Shown: positions 26,705 to 36,400 of the stretch, in pieces
How positions within the stretch are numbered: the stretch's first letter is position 1
Layout of the letters: each line of letters begins with the position of its first letter
Assembly (NCBI RefSeq): GCF_001632775.1
Contig: NZ_CP015249.1
Span: 2,522,686-2,586,685 of the forward strand
Length of the DNA: 64,000 nt
Reading direction: 5' to 3'
Origin: Dokdonella koreensis DS-123
Lineage (GTDB): Bacteria; Pseudomonadota; Gammaproteobacteria; Xanthomonadales; Rhodanobacteraceae
The notes under the pieces: generated by a model
Seen by the model: the letters and a program-made list of their open reading frames with translations, nothing else
What the model was told of the DNA's origin: nothing
The model's database searches: none
Position numbers and translations under genes: made by a program

Positions 26705-28249
26705 ATGTCGCTCCTCCCGCCACCGCTCCGGCCCCGCGCGCTGCGCCTCGCCTTCGCCCTGTCCGGCCTGCTGGCCGGCGCTGCCGTGCCGGCGGCGACA
26801 CTGACCGTGGTCCATACCGGCGACAGCGGCGCCGGCTCGCTGCGCCAGGCGATCACCGATGCCAATGCGACATCCGACGCCGACACGATCGCCTTCGCGA
26901 TCCCCGGCGCCGGCCCGTTCACGATCACCCCGGCGACGCGGCTGCCGAACCTGCGCGGCGTGCTGACGATCGACGGCTTCACCCAGCCCGGCAGTCACGC
27001 CAATACGCTGGCGCCGGACCAGGGCGGCCTCGACGCGGTGCCGATGATCCAGGTCACCGGTCCGGGCAACGGCTTCGGCTTCGTGCTGGAAGGCGGCAGC
27101 GCACCCGCCAGCGTCACGCTGCGCGGCCTGGTCATCAACGGCTTCGCGCCGCACATCGGGGGTGGCGCGGCGGGCGCGCGACTGACGCTCCACGGCTGCT
27201 ACATCGGCACCACCGCGGACGGGACCGCCGCCGTCCCGAGCGCCTCGATGGCCTGCATCACGACCGCCGGGACGCTGCAGCTGGGTGGCACACTGCCGGC
27301 CCAGCGCAACCTGCTGGCCAACTGCGGCAACGGTGCGGTCGTCGCCGGCAACGGCGAGACCGTCATCGAGGGCAACCTGATCGGCACCGATGCCGGTGCC
27401 GGCAGGGCCCTGCCCGGCAGCATCGCCGGCAACGGCGCCGGCATCATCGTCAACGCCGGCTCGGGCAACCCGCGCCTGCGCATCGGCGGGGCGTCCGTCG
27501 CCGCGCGCAACCTGATCTCGGGCAACCACGGCAGCGGCGGCATCGCGCTGTTCGGCACGCTCGGCTTCGCCGCCTACGCGCAGTTCGAGATCCTCGGCAA
27601 CTACATCGGCACCGACTGGACCGGCACGCGCGCGATCCCCAACGGCTATCCGGACACGCCGCGGTTCAGCGGCGGCATCGTGCTCTGGCGCGTGGCACAG
27701 GACGACTCGCCGGCGCCGATCGGCGGCGACGGCCCGGGCCAGGCCAACCTGATCGCCTACAACCACGGCGCCGGCATCCTCAGCCGCGAAGGGCGCATCG
27801 GCGAGAGCTTCGACAATCGCGGCAACCGGATCCAGCACAACCGCGGCATCGGCCGCACGAATGTCGACCTGGCGCCGGCCGGGCCCACGCCGAACGACCC
27901 CGCGGATGCCGACGCCGGCGCCAACGGCGGCCAGAACTGGCCGCAGATCGACGCCGCCGTGGTGGCCGGCGGCCAGCTGCAGGTGACCTACCGCGTCGAC
28001 TCGTCTCCGCAGGCATCGGCCTATCCGCTGCGGGTGGACTTCTACGAGAACGTGCAGGGCGGCAACGGCGCGCTGCTGGGCCGGGACAGCTACCCGGCCG
28101 GCGCGGCGCAGCAGCCGCGCACGATCGTGCTGGCGCTGCCGCCCGGCGCGCGGGCGGTGCCGCTGGTGGCCGTGGCGACCGACGCCCGCGGCTATTCGAG
28201 CGAGTTCTCGCCGGCCTTCGGCGTGCTGTTCGAAGACGACTTCGAATGA
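26705..28249 (+). CDS. Secreted beta-helix protein with C-terminal DDFE tag
   Basis: A 514-residue exported protein. Signal peptide: LRLAFALSGLLAGAAVPAA. It opens with TLTVVHTGDSGAGSLRQAI, the CSLREAI-type N-terminal motif of polymorphic beta-helix adhesins. Many rungs follow with the repeats IGTTADGTAAVP, IEGNLIGTDAGAGRALPG and ILGNYIGTDWTGTRAIPNG (G-N-x-I-G-T-D type). A C-terminal beta-sandwich (YPLRVDFYENVQGG, GYSSEFSPAFG) precedes the tail VLFEDDFE. The ATG at 26705 follows a GAAGG-like site. It shares its upstream element, fold and tail with the next gene. Likely a surface-displayed or secreted structural/adhesive protein. Confidence 0.85.
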   Translation: MSLLPPPLRPRALRLAFALSGLLAGAAVPAATLTVVHTGDSGAGSLRQAITDANATSDADTIAFAIPGAGPFTITPATRLPNLRGVLTIDGFTQPGSHANTLAPDQGGLDAVPMIQVTGPGNGFGFVLEGGSAPASVTLRGLVINGFAPHIGGGAAGARLTLHGCYIGTTADGTAAVPSASMACITTAGTLQLGGTLPAQRNLLANCGNGAVVAGNGETVIEGNLIGTDAGAGRALPGSIAGNGAGIIVNAGSGNPRLRIGGASVAARNLISGNHGSGGIALFGTLGFAAYAQFEILGNYIGTDWTGTRAIPNGYPDTPRFSGGIVLWRVAQDDSPAPIGGDGPGQANLIAYNHGAGILSREGRIGESFDNRGNRIQHNRGIGRTNVDLAPAGPTPNDPADADAGANGGQNWPQIDAAVVAGGQLQVTYRVDSSPQASAYPLRVDFYENVQGGNGALLGRDSYPAGAAQQPRTIVLALPPGARAVPLVAVATDARGYSSEFSPAFGVLFEDDFE

Positions 28250-28275
28250 CGCATGCGCCTTCCACGCCGTCGTGG

Positions 28276-28306
28276 CGTGCGATCGGCACCTCCGATGGCG
28301 TTGTAC
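28276..28306 (+). promoter_or_regulatory. Two-part promoter-like element, copy 3
   Basis: CGTGCGATC (28276-28284) and GCGTTGTAC (28298-28306), starts 22 nt apart, ending 30 nt before the ATG at 28337. Confidence 0.6.
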
Positions 28307-28336
28307 CGGAGACCCCACACCGCTCGCGAGGCCGCC

Positions 28337-30778
28337 ATGCGTCCGTCCTTCCTCTGTTGCGTCATCCTGCTCGTGGCTGCCGCCACCCCGGTCGCCCGGG
28401 CCGATACCACCTGGTGCGTCAACAACGCCACGAGCTTCCAGCAGGCGCTGAACGCGGCACGTGACGACGACACGATCATCAAGGTCTGGCGCGGCGAGTA
28501 CGTCACGCTGGACATCCGGGGCGGCACCTTCCAGGACGACCTCGACCACAATCTCACGGTGCTGGGCGGCTATTCGGACGCCGCCTGCTCGGAGGCCGGC
28601 CGTTCGCTGGACCCGGCGCTGACGGTCTTCCGTCCGGTGACGATCGGCGGCGCCTACAGCTTCGATCTCTACGTCGACGGCGACCTGCTGCTCAAGTCGC
28701 TGACGCTGCGCGGCTACGGCCGCGGCGTGGACGTCGCCAGCACGACCAGCCTGTTCGGCAGCGACACGCGCTGGACACTGGACCGCGTGCGCATCGAGCG
28801 TTCCGGTGGTGCCCTCTTCGAGGGCGCGGCGCAGCGCGCCTTGCTGCTGGCGCCGGGCAACGACGCCTCGTTGCGCCTGCATCAGGTCGTCCTCGCCGAC
28901 AACGCCAGCTCGGCCTCCGGCTGCTCGGCGCAGGTCTTCACCGAAGAAGACGTCGTCGTCCAGCAGAGCACGTTCGCGCGCAATGCCGGCACGGCGCTGT
29001 GCATCAACGGCGCCCCGGACGCGCCGCTGGACGTCGACAACACCATCTTCTGGAACAACGCGCTCGGACTGGCGGTGCATAACGTCAGCTCGGCGAACTT
29101 CCACCTGCGCCACAACACGCTCGACGGCACCGCGTTCACCGCCCTGCCGTCGATCGACGTCGGCAACAACAGCTTCGATCCGCAGTTCCTGGACCCGGCC
29201 GCCGGCGACTACCGGCTGGCCGGCACCTCGCCGGCGATCAACAGCGGCGTGATGCCGCCGAGCGGCGGGCAGACGGCGACCGACATCGTCGGCAACCCAC
29301 GCGTGGTCGGTGGCATCGTCGACCGTGGCCCGTGGGAGACCGACGTGTCGAACGCGACGGTCCTGGTCGTGACGACGACCGCCGGCGCGGGCGCCGGCTC
29401 GCTGGCCAGCGCGATCGAGCAGTCCAATACCACGCCCGGCACCCAGGTCATCCGCTTCGCGATTCCCGGCAGCTGCCCGCAGGTCATCTTCCAGTTCGCG
29501 GGACAGGGCCTGCCGGACATCACCGACAGCGTGCGCATCGAAGGCTACAGCCAGCCCGGCAGCGTACCGGGGGTCAACGGCCCGCCGACGATCTGCGTGG
29601 GCCTGTGGGGCAACCAGGAACTGTCCACGCTGATGCGCGTCTTCATCGGCGGCGACAATGTCAGCCTCGACGTGTCCGGCATCGGCTTCGGCGGCACCAC
29701 GTTCGCCTCCGGTGCCGCGGCGCTCACCCTGCTGGCCGGCAACGGCCACCAGGTCAGCGGCAACCAGTTCGGCGGCTTCATCGGGCCGCCCGCCAACCCG
29801 GTCGCGTTGAACGTGTTGCAGAACGGCATCGTCGCCGGTTTCGCCGCCAGCAACGTGTTCATCGGCGGCAGCGACCCGGCCCAGCGCAACTACTTCAACA
29901 GCGCCAATGCCGCCGCCATCGACATCGGCTCCAGCACCGTCCATCCGGCCAACGTCCAGGTGCTCAACAACTACATCGGCCCGAAGCCGCTGGGCCTGGG
30001 AACCGACGGCAATACCACCGGCGTCGTGCTGCGCAGTACCGACGGCAACTTCGTCAACGGCAACTGGATCAGCGGCAACCGCGGGGACGGCGTACTGCTG
30101 TCCAACGCCGGCACCACCGGCAACATCATCGCCGGCAACCAGATCGGCCGCTGCCCGGCCTGCCTGACCCCGCCGTTCGGATCGGAGCCGCTGCTGCCCA
30201 ATGGCGGCAACGGCGTCCACATCCGCCTCGGCGCACACGACAATCTCGTGATCGCCAACGCGATCGCCGGCAATGTCGGTGCCGGTATCGTCGACATCGA
30301 CGGCCTGTCCAACCTGCTCGGCCTGAACCGCATCTACCGCAACGGTGCGCTCGGCATCGACATCGGCGGCGACGGCGTCACACCGAACAACACCAGCGCC
30401 CAGACCGGCGACGGCGTGCAGAACCATCCGGTGATCGGCCTGGCCGGCGGCGGCTTCTACGACGGCACCGTCAGCGGCGGCCTGACCGCGCCGCCCGGCC
30501 AGACCTACGTGATCGAGGTCTACCAGTCCGATGCCTGCGACCCCAGCGGCCGCGGCGAGGGCCAGCGCTCGATCGGGGCGACGGCGGTGACGACGCCGCC
30601 GTCGCCGATTCCCGGCTTCTACTCCACGGCGAGCTTCAGCGTGGCGGTGTCCTCGACCGGCCTGGCCGACCGCACGATCACCGCCGTCGCCCGCAACGAG
30701 GCCGGCGACACGTCCGAATTCTCCCCGTGCGTGTCCTACCTCTACAGCGACGTGATCTTCCAGGACGACTTCGAATGA
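28337..30778 (+). CDS. Large secreted beta-helix protein with C-terminal DDFE tag
   Basis: An 813-residue exported protein. The ATG at 28337 starts a signal peptide (RPSFLCCVILLVAAATPVARA); the frame is open 28 codons further up but without a signal. It joins two modules. The first ~330 residues resemble the first gene of the run (TTWCVNNATSFQQALNAARD, then YRLAGTSPAINSG). The second resembles the middle gene (VVTTTAGAGAGSLASAIEQ, NYIGPKPLGLGTDGNTTG, IYRNGALGIDIGGDG) with the same closing sandwich and the tail VIFQDDFE. It therefore looks like a fusion of the two neighbouring architectures. The sigma-factor/kinase genes follow downstream on the same strand. Confidence 0.85.
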   Translation: MRPSFLCCVILLVAAATPVARADTTWCVNNATSFQQALNAARDDDTIIKVWRGEYVTLDIRGGTFQDDLDHNLTVLGGYSDAACSEAGRSLDPALTVFRPVTIGGAYSFDLYVDGDLLLKSLTLRGYGRGVDVASTTSLFGSDTRWTLDRVRIERSGGALFEGAAQRALLLAPGNDASLRLHQVVLADNASSASGCSAQVFTEEDVVVQQSTFARNAGTALCINGAPDAPLDVDNTIFWNNALGLAVHNVSSANFHLRHNTLDGTAFTALPSIDVGNNSFDPQFLDPAAGDYRLAGTSPAINSGVMPPSGGQTATDIVGNPRVVGGIVDRGPWETDVSNATVLVVTTTAGAGAGSLASAIEQSNTTPGTQVIRFAIPGSCPQVIFQFAGQGLPDITDSVRIEGYSQPGSVPGVNGPPTICVGLWGNQELSTLMRVFIGGDNVSLDVSGIGFGGTTFASGAAALTLLAGNGHQVSGNQFGGFIGPPANPVALNVLQNGIVAGFAASNVFIGGSDPAQRNYFNSANAAAIDIGSSTVHPANVQVLNNYIGPKPLGLGTDGNTTGVVLRSTDGNFVNGNWISGNRGDGVLLSNAGTTGNIIAGNQIGRCPACLTPPFGSEPLLPNGGNGVHIRLGAHDNLVIANAIAGNVGAGIVDIDGLSNLLGLNRIYRNGALGIDIGGDGVTPNNTSAQTGDGVQNHPVIGLAGGGFYDGTVSGGLTAPPGQTYVIEVYQSDACDPSGRGEGQRSIGATAVTTPPSPIPGFYSTASFSVAVSSTGLADRTITAVARNEAGDTSEFSPCVSYLYSDVIFQDDFE

Positions 30779-30901
30779 CGCTGGCGGCGCCGGTTACGGG
30801 CCGTGGCCGGTACACGCCGGTACCGGCGCCGCATCGGCGGCGGGCCGGTCCCGCGCGCGCCGGCCGGGCCGCTCTATACTTCCATGGAAGATCACGCCGG
30901 T

Positions 30902-31465
30902 ATGCGGATGGACAGCGCCGATACCCAGGACCTGCTCGATCGTGCCCGCGAGGGCGATGTCCAGGCACGCGACGCCTTGCTGCGCCGCTACCAGGTCGCA
31001 TTGACGCGCTGGGCACACGGGCGCCTCCCGCACCACGCGCGCGACCTGTCGGAGACCGCCGACCTGGTGCAGCTGACGCTGCTGCGCGCGTTCTCGCACC
31101 TGGACGGCTTCGACCCGCGGCATCCTGGTGCGTTCACGGCCTGGCTGCGCCAGATCTTCCAGAACCTGATGCGCGACGAGCTGCGGCGCTCGGAGGCGCG
31201 CGGCGGCCGCTTCCATCGCGTGGACCTGGACGCCCTCGCGCCGCAGGACGTGGTCGCGGCGGTCGGCGCGGACAGCCTGGCCAGCTACCAGGGCGCGCTG
31301 GAGACCTTGCCGCCGGACCTGCGCGAGGCGGTCGTGCTCAGCCTCGAGTTCGGCCTCAGCCACCAGGAGCTGGCGACCGCGATCGGCGCGCCCAGCGCGA
31401 ACGCCGCCCGCATGCGGGTATCGCGTGCGCTGGCACTCCTGGCGGGCGTGCTCGGCGATGAATGA
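30902..31465 (+). CDS. ECF sigma factor, kinase-associated type
   Basis: A ~187-residue sigma factor with region 2 (LLRRYQVALTRWAHGRLP, ADLVQLTLLRAFSHLDGF, AWLRQIFQNLMRDELRR) and region 4 (LETLPPDLREAVVLSLEF, HQELATAIGAPSANAARMRVSRAL). ATG 30902 is preferred; 30908 and 30884 are alternatives, and a TATACT at 30875 could be its own -10. The usual acidic stretch of region 2.2 reads SETADLVQ with Thr52. The kinase gene overlaps its 3' end by 8 nt. In Xanthomonas citri (EcfK/PknS) and Vibrio (EcfP/PknT) such sigma factors are switched on by phosphorylation by the adjacent kinase. No anti-sigma gene is seen here, so the same mode is likely. It may read the shared element of the beta-helix genes. 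Confidence 0.88.
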   Translation: MRMDSADTQDLLDRAREGDVQARDALLRRYQVALTRWAHGRLPHHARDLSETADLVQLTLLRAFSHLDGFDPRHPGAFTAWLRQIFQNLMRDELRRSEARGGRFHRVDLDALAPQDVVAAVGADSLASYQGALETLPPDLREAVVLSLEFGLSHQELATAIGAPSANAARMRVSRALALLAGVLGDE

Positions 31466-33050
31466 CGAATCCCTCCAGCGCTTCGTCGAACAGCTGGCCG
31501 ATCGCGCCGCGCTGGACTGGGATGCAGCCGCACGCGAACTCTCGCCGCCGCAGCTGCGCGCGCTCCGGCGCATCGAATCGATCGCTGCCGCCTACCGCAG
31601 CGCCGCGGCGGTGCCGGCTGCCGGCCGCTTCCAGCGCCTCGTGCTGCGCGAGCGGATCGGCGGCGGCTTCGGCGGCGAGGTCTGGCGCGCGCACGACCCG
31701 CTGCTCGATCGCACGGTGGCGCTCAAGCTGCGCCCGGCGGCGCCCCTGGAGGCCCGGCAGCAGGCGCGCCTGCTCGACGAAGCCTGCCTGCTGGCGCGCA
31801 TCGACCACCCCAACGTGCTGCGCGTGCTCGGCGCCGAGGTCGAGCACGGCCGGACCGGCATCTGGAGCGAGTTCGTCGACGGCGAGAACCTCGACGAGCG
31901 CCTGCAGCGCGAGGGCCGCTTCGGCGGCGAGGAGGTCCGTGCGATCGGCAGCGCGATGTGCGGCGCACTCGCCGCCGTGCACCAGGCCGGTTTCGCCCAC
32001 GGCGACGTCAAGCCGGCCAACCTGCTGCGCACGCGCGAGGGCCGCTACGTGCTGTGCGACCTCGGCTCGGCCGTCCCGCTGCATCCCGGCGGCCACCCCG
32101 GACCGCCGCTGTCCGGCAGCCCGCTCTACCTGGCGCCGGAAGTGCTCGCGGGCGGGCGGCCGAGCGTGGCCAGCGACCTGTACGCGCTCGGCGCCACGCT
32201 GTTCCACCTGCTGGCGGGCACCGCGCCGGTGGTCGGCGCCAACCTCGACGCGCTGCTGGCGGCCCATCGCGCCGGCCATCGCCTGCACCTGCGCGACCGG
32301 CGCCCGGACCTGCCGGCGCGCCTGGTCGGCGCCATTGAACGGGCGATCGCGCCGGATCCGGCGCAGCGGCCGGCCAGTGCCGGCGCGTTCGAAGCCGCGC
32401 TGGCCGCGCCGCCGCGGTCGCTCTCCACGTTGCTGGCCTGGATCGCGGCGGCGCTGGCGGCGACCGTCATCGCCGTGCTGGCGCTACGGCCGCCGCCGCC
32501 CGAGCCGCTGGCGGTCGAGGTGCACTGGCTGCGCGGCGACACCGCAGCGCCGCTGTTCGACGGCGCACCGGTGCGCCGCGGCGATACGCTCTATCTCGAG
32601 CTGCGCTGCGCCCGGCGGTGCTGGGCCTACGTGCTGGCCGAGGACGGCGCGCGCGAGGTCGCCACGCTGTTTCCGCTGCCGCAGACGCGGGCCAACCCGC
32701 TCGACCCGACGGCGACCGTGCGCCTGCCCGGCAGCGTGGCCGGTACCGATCGCCAGTGGCGCATCGGCGCGGCCAACGGCAGCGAGGAGCGGCTGCTGCT
32801 GGTGGTGGCACCGCAGGCGCTGCCGGCGCTGGAACAGGCCGGCGCCGGCCGCGCGATCGCCGACGGCAGCGGTGACGATGACGAACGCTTCCGCGGCGTC
32901 GACGCGATCGTTCCTTCGGCGGCTGCGCGTCGCAGCGCCGGGCTGGAGGCGCTCGCGAGCGACCTGCGTGCCACGGCCTCCCCGCTCGCCGAGACCCACT
33001 GGCTGCGGCTGCGCCGCAGCGACGCCGGCGCTGCTCCGGCGGCACGCTAG
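31458..33050 (+). CDS. Transmembrane Ser/Thr protein kinase with DUF4384-like sensor
   Basis: A 530-residue Hanks-type kinase. Gly loop IGGGFGGEVW (67-76), Lys90 (VALKLRP), catalytic HGDVKPANLL (181-190, Asp183), DLG at 201-203 in place of DFG, and APE (226-228). HGD rather than HRD suggests a kinase not needing activation-loop phosphorylation. One membrane helix (LLAWIAAALAATVIAVLAL, ~325-343) leads to an external domain resembling DUF4384 (RGDTLYLELRCARRCWAYVL, EVATLFPLP), a probable periplasmic sensor. It overlaps the ECF sigma gene (start 31458, sigma stop 31465), so the two are co-expressed. Its TAG stop is also the left end of an inverted-repeat element. Confidence 0.93.
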   Translation: MNDESLQRFVEQLADRAALDWDAAARELSPPQLRALRRIESIAAAYRSAAAVPAAGRFQRLVLRERIGGGFGGEVWRAHDPLLDRTVALKLRPAAPLEARQQARLLDEACLLARIDHPNVLRVLGAEVEHGRTGIWSEFVDGENLDERLQREGRFGGEEVRAIGSAMCGALAAVHQAGFAHGDVKPANLLRTREGRYVLCDLGSAVPLHPGGHPGPPLSGSPLYLAPEVLAGGRPSVASDLYALGATLFHLLAGTAPVVGANLDALLAAHRAGHRLHLRDRRPDLPARLVGAIERAIAPDPAQRPASAGAFEAALAAPPRSLSTLLAWIAAALAATVIAVLALRPPPPEPLAVEVHWLRGDTAAPLFDGAPVRRGDTLYLELRCARRCWAYVLAEDGAREVATLFPLPQTRANPLDPTATVRLPGSVAGTDRQWRIGAANGSEERLLLVVAPQALPALEQAGAGRAIADGSGDDDERFRGVDAIVPSAAARRSAGLEALASDLRATASPLAETHWLRLRRSDAGAAPAAR

Positions 33051-33316
33051 GGCGTGTCATCAATCCCTCGGTAGGCCGCGCCGTTCTTGCGTGCGTCCGG
33101 GACAAGGAAGAGGGAGGAAGTGGACGTCGGTCCACGCCCGAGCGATGACGCAGTCCCGGGCGCACGCAAGAGCGGCCCTACGGGTTGGCCCTGGAAAGCC
33201 GCCAGCGCGCGTTGCGCGGCTTGACCTGACGGCCAGTCAGGCGCGGCGCCACACTACACCCCCTGACGACTTTCCAGGGCCAACGCGACCTGCCGGGGGA
33301 TTGATGACACGCCCTA
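33048..33316. mobile_element. TA-flanked inverted-repeat element 1 (MITE-like)
   Basis: Perfect 18-bp terminal repeats (GGGCGTGTCATCAATCCC at 33050-33067 and its complement at 33297-33314) are flanked by TA on both sides. Inside are two more hairpins: a long imperfect stem 33072-33103/33153-33179 and a perfect 15-bp stem (GTTGGCCCTGGAAAG, 33184-33198/33270-33284). The left TA plus first G of the element form the TAG stop of the kinase gene. It separates the kinase gene from the CHAT gene. No transposase is present. The ends match elements 2 and 3; the interior does not. Confidence 0.75.
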
Positions 33317-33420
33317 GGCCCCGGACCGGACGCCTTCGCGGCGCCGGCCCGCGCGTCGGCGGTAGGATGGGCGCGCCGGCCGCTGGCGGCCGGCTGCGGC
33401 ACGACGCCGCCGGAGGGCGC

Positions 33421-36400
33421 ATGCGCAGGTGGATACGCCACGGCATCATCGGACTCGCGCTGTGCACCGGCGGCATCGCCGTGCCGGCGGCCGAGCCGGT
33501 CGATGCGGTCGAGCGCGCACTGCGTGCCGAGGACTACGCGCTCGCCGACCGCCTGACGCGCGAACGCATCGCCGCCGCCGAGCGCGAGCACGACGCGGCC
33601 TCGCCCTCGCTACTGCAGGCCATCGACCAGCGCGTGGACCTGCTGCTCGAAAGCGATCGCCAGGACCTGCCGGAGACGGCCGCCCTGATCCGGCGCGAGC
33701 GCGAGCTGGCGCAGGCGCTGGCCGGCGCCGCGTCGCGCGAGTCGGCACGCGCGCTGCTGCGCGAGGCGCGCTGGCAGCTGCAGCGCCGCGATTTCGCCGC
33801 GTTCCGCACGGCGGTCGCCGCCGCCGTGGCGATCGGCGAGCGCGTGCTGGCCGCCGATGACGCCGACCGCGCCGAGATCGACGTGCTGGCCGGCATCGGC
33901 GAGTACTACTTCCTCGGCAAGCCGCGCGACGGCGAAGCGCGCACCCGGCACGCGCTCGGCGTGCTGCGCGCACACCGGCCCGAGCGCCAGCGGGCGCTGG
34001 CGGCGGCCTTGCGCAGCGACGGGCGCATCAAGCTCGACGACCAGAAGCTGGCCGAAGCCGTGGCCGCCCTGCAGGCCTACGAGACCTACGCACGCAGCCA
34101 CTTCGGCGCGGACAGCGCCCGCCGCAGCGATGCGCTGACCTGGCTCGGCTATGCGCTGCGCGAATCGGGCCGCTACGCCGAGGGTATCGAGGCGCTCGAG
34201 CACGGCGTACGCATCGCCGCGGACCTGCGGCCCTATCGGCAGCGCCTGCACGTGGACGCGCTGATCGCGCTCGGCCAGAACCTGGGCATGGTCGGCGACG
34301 TCGGCCGCGCGCAGGCGGCGTTCGAGGCGGCCGTGGCGATCGAGGAGAAGCAGCCGACCAGCGGCGGCTACCTGCTGGCACTGGCGCTCAAGAGCCTCGG
34401 CTCGCTGCACGGCAACGCCGGCGATGCCGCGCGCGCGGCCACCTACCACGCGCGGGTGCTGCCGATCTTCGAGCGGCTGTTCGGCGCCGACTCGCCGCAG
34501 GCGCGCGCCACGCGCCTGAACCACGCCGAGGCGCTGCAAGGCAACGGCCAGCTCGACCAGGCGGCGGCGATCTACGAGAACCTGATCGCCGCCTACGAGG
34601 CGGCACCGGACGCGGCCTTCGGCTCGGTCCCGCTGACGCCGTACGAGAAGCTCGCCACGCTGCGCCTCTGGCAACGCCGCTACGGCGAGGCGCAAACGCT
34701 GTACGGACGCTTTCTGGAACGCCTCGGCGACGGCCGCGATTTCGAGGAGATCAATTCACGCCGCGGCCTGGCCGGCCGGGCCGCCGCGCACTGGGGCCAG
34801 GGGCGCCACGCCCAGGCGCTGGCAGACCTCGGCCGCGCGCACGCCTCGTCGATGCGCGTGCGCCGGGCCGCGCTCGGCCAGCTCAGCGAACGGCAGATGC
34901 TGGCGCTGGACGGCAGCGAGCAGGACCTGGCCGCGCTGGCGGTCGCGATCGCCGCCGACAGCGGCGATCCGGCGCTGACCGCACAGGCCTGGACGTGGGT
35001 GCTCGAGGCCGGCGGCATCGTGACCCAAGCCGCCGCCTTGCGCATCGCGGCCGCGGCCGCGGCCCGCACGCCGGCCGGCCTCGCGCCGTGGCAGGCCTGG
35101 CGATCGGCGAACGAGGCGCTGTCGGCGGCCCGCGTCGCCGCGACCCGCTCGCCGTCGGCCGCAGCGATCAGCGCGGTGGATCAGGCGCAGGACCGGGTCG
35201 ACGCCAGCGAACGCCGCATCGCCGCGCTGGACCTGCCGGCCAGCGCGGCACTGTCGGCCGGGCACGGCGACCTCGCCGCCGCGCTCGATGCGCTGCCGGA
35301 CGGTGCCGTGCTGGTGCACTTCGTCGAGTCGCCCGCGGCCAGCGCCGACCGCTACCTGCGCGATCCGGTCGATGGCGCGCAGCTCTACGCGCTGGTCGGC
35401 CGGCGCGGCCGGCCGCTGCACGCGATCGATCTCGGGCCGGTGCGCGCGGTGGCCGAACAGGTCGGGCACTGGTATGCGCTGGCGTCGCGGCGCGGCACCG
35501 ACGACCGGCAGACCGAAGCCGCCGGGCAGGCGCTGTACCGAAGCCTGCTGGCACCGCTCGACGGTGCGGCACAGGACCGGCGCTTCTACATCGTGCCCTC
35601 GCCCGTGCTCCATCGCGTCGCCTTCGCGGCGCTGGTCGGCGCGGACGGGCGCTACCTGGCCGAAGCCGGCTGGCGCTTCCACCTGTTCAACCACGAGCGC
35701 GAAGCCCTGCTGCCCGCGCCGGGGGCCGGCGGACGGCTGCTGCTGGCAGGCGCCGCACAGGCCCGTGCCGGTGCGCCCCTGCCGGCGCCGCGCCTGCGCA
35801 AGGCCTGCCCCGGCCTGGACGCGGACGCGTTCGCCGTCCTGCCGGGCGCGTCGAGCGAGATCACCGCCTTGCGCGAGGTGGCCGCCGGACATGTCGGCGC
35901 GATCGACGTGCTGGCCGGTGCCGCCGCTACCGAGGCGGCCGTGCGTGGCGCGCTGCCCGGGCACGCCATCGTGCACCTGGCGACCCATGCATTCGCGTTC
36001 GGCGATCGCTGCCTGGATGGCGCCGGCCTGCGTGCGATCGCGCTGGACCGGCCATCGGACCAGGACCGGACGATCGACCCGGCCGGCCTGTCCGGGCTGT
36101 CGGCCCTGGCGTTCCTGCCTGCGGCCGGCGACCGCAACGGCCTCGACGGCCTGCTGACCAGCGAGGAGATCGCCACGCTGGACCTGTCCGCCGCCGACTG
36201 GGTCGTGCTGTCGGCCTGCGAGACCGCGCTCGGCCGCGTCCGGGGCGACGAGGGCGTCTTCGGCCTGCGCCGCGCGTTCCGCCTGGCCGGCGCGCGCACG
36301 GTGGTGATGAGTCTCTGGAAGGTCGAGGACACGGCGACCGCCGAGTTCATGCACGCGCTCTACACGGCCCGCCTGGTCGACCGGCGCGACACGCCGGCGG

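Noticed and set aside
26618..30427. Very long open frame (over 1200 codons) on the minus strand opposite the beta-helix genes
   Set aside because: It mirrors two well-supported plus-strand genes, has no recognisable domain or signal, and consists of Ala/Arg/Val/Asp-biased sequence typical of antisense frames in G+C-rich DNA.
33048..33316. Stem-loop array as a CRISPR or group II intron
   Set aside because: No repeated spacer architecture and no intron domain V; TA borders and terminal inverted repeats fit a MITE-like element.
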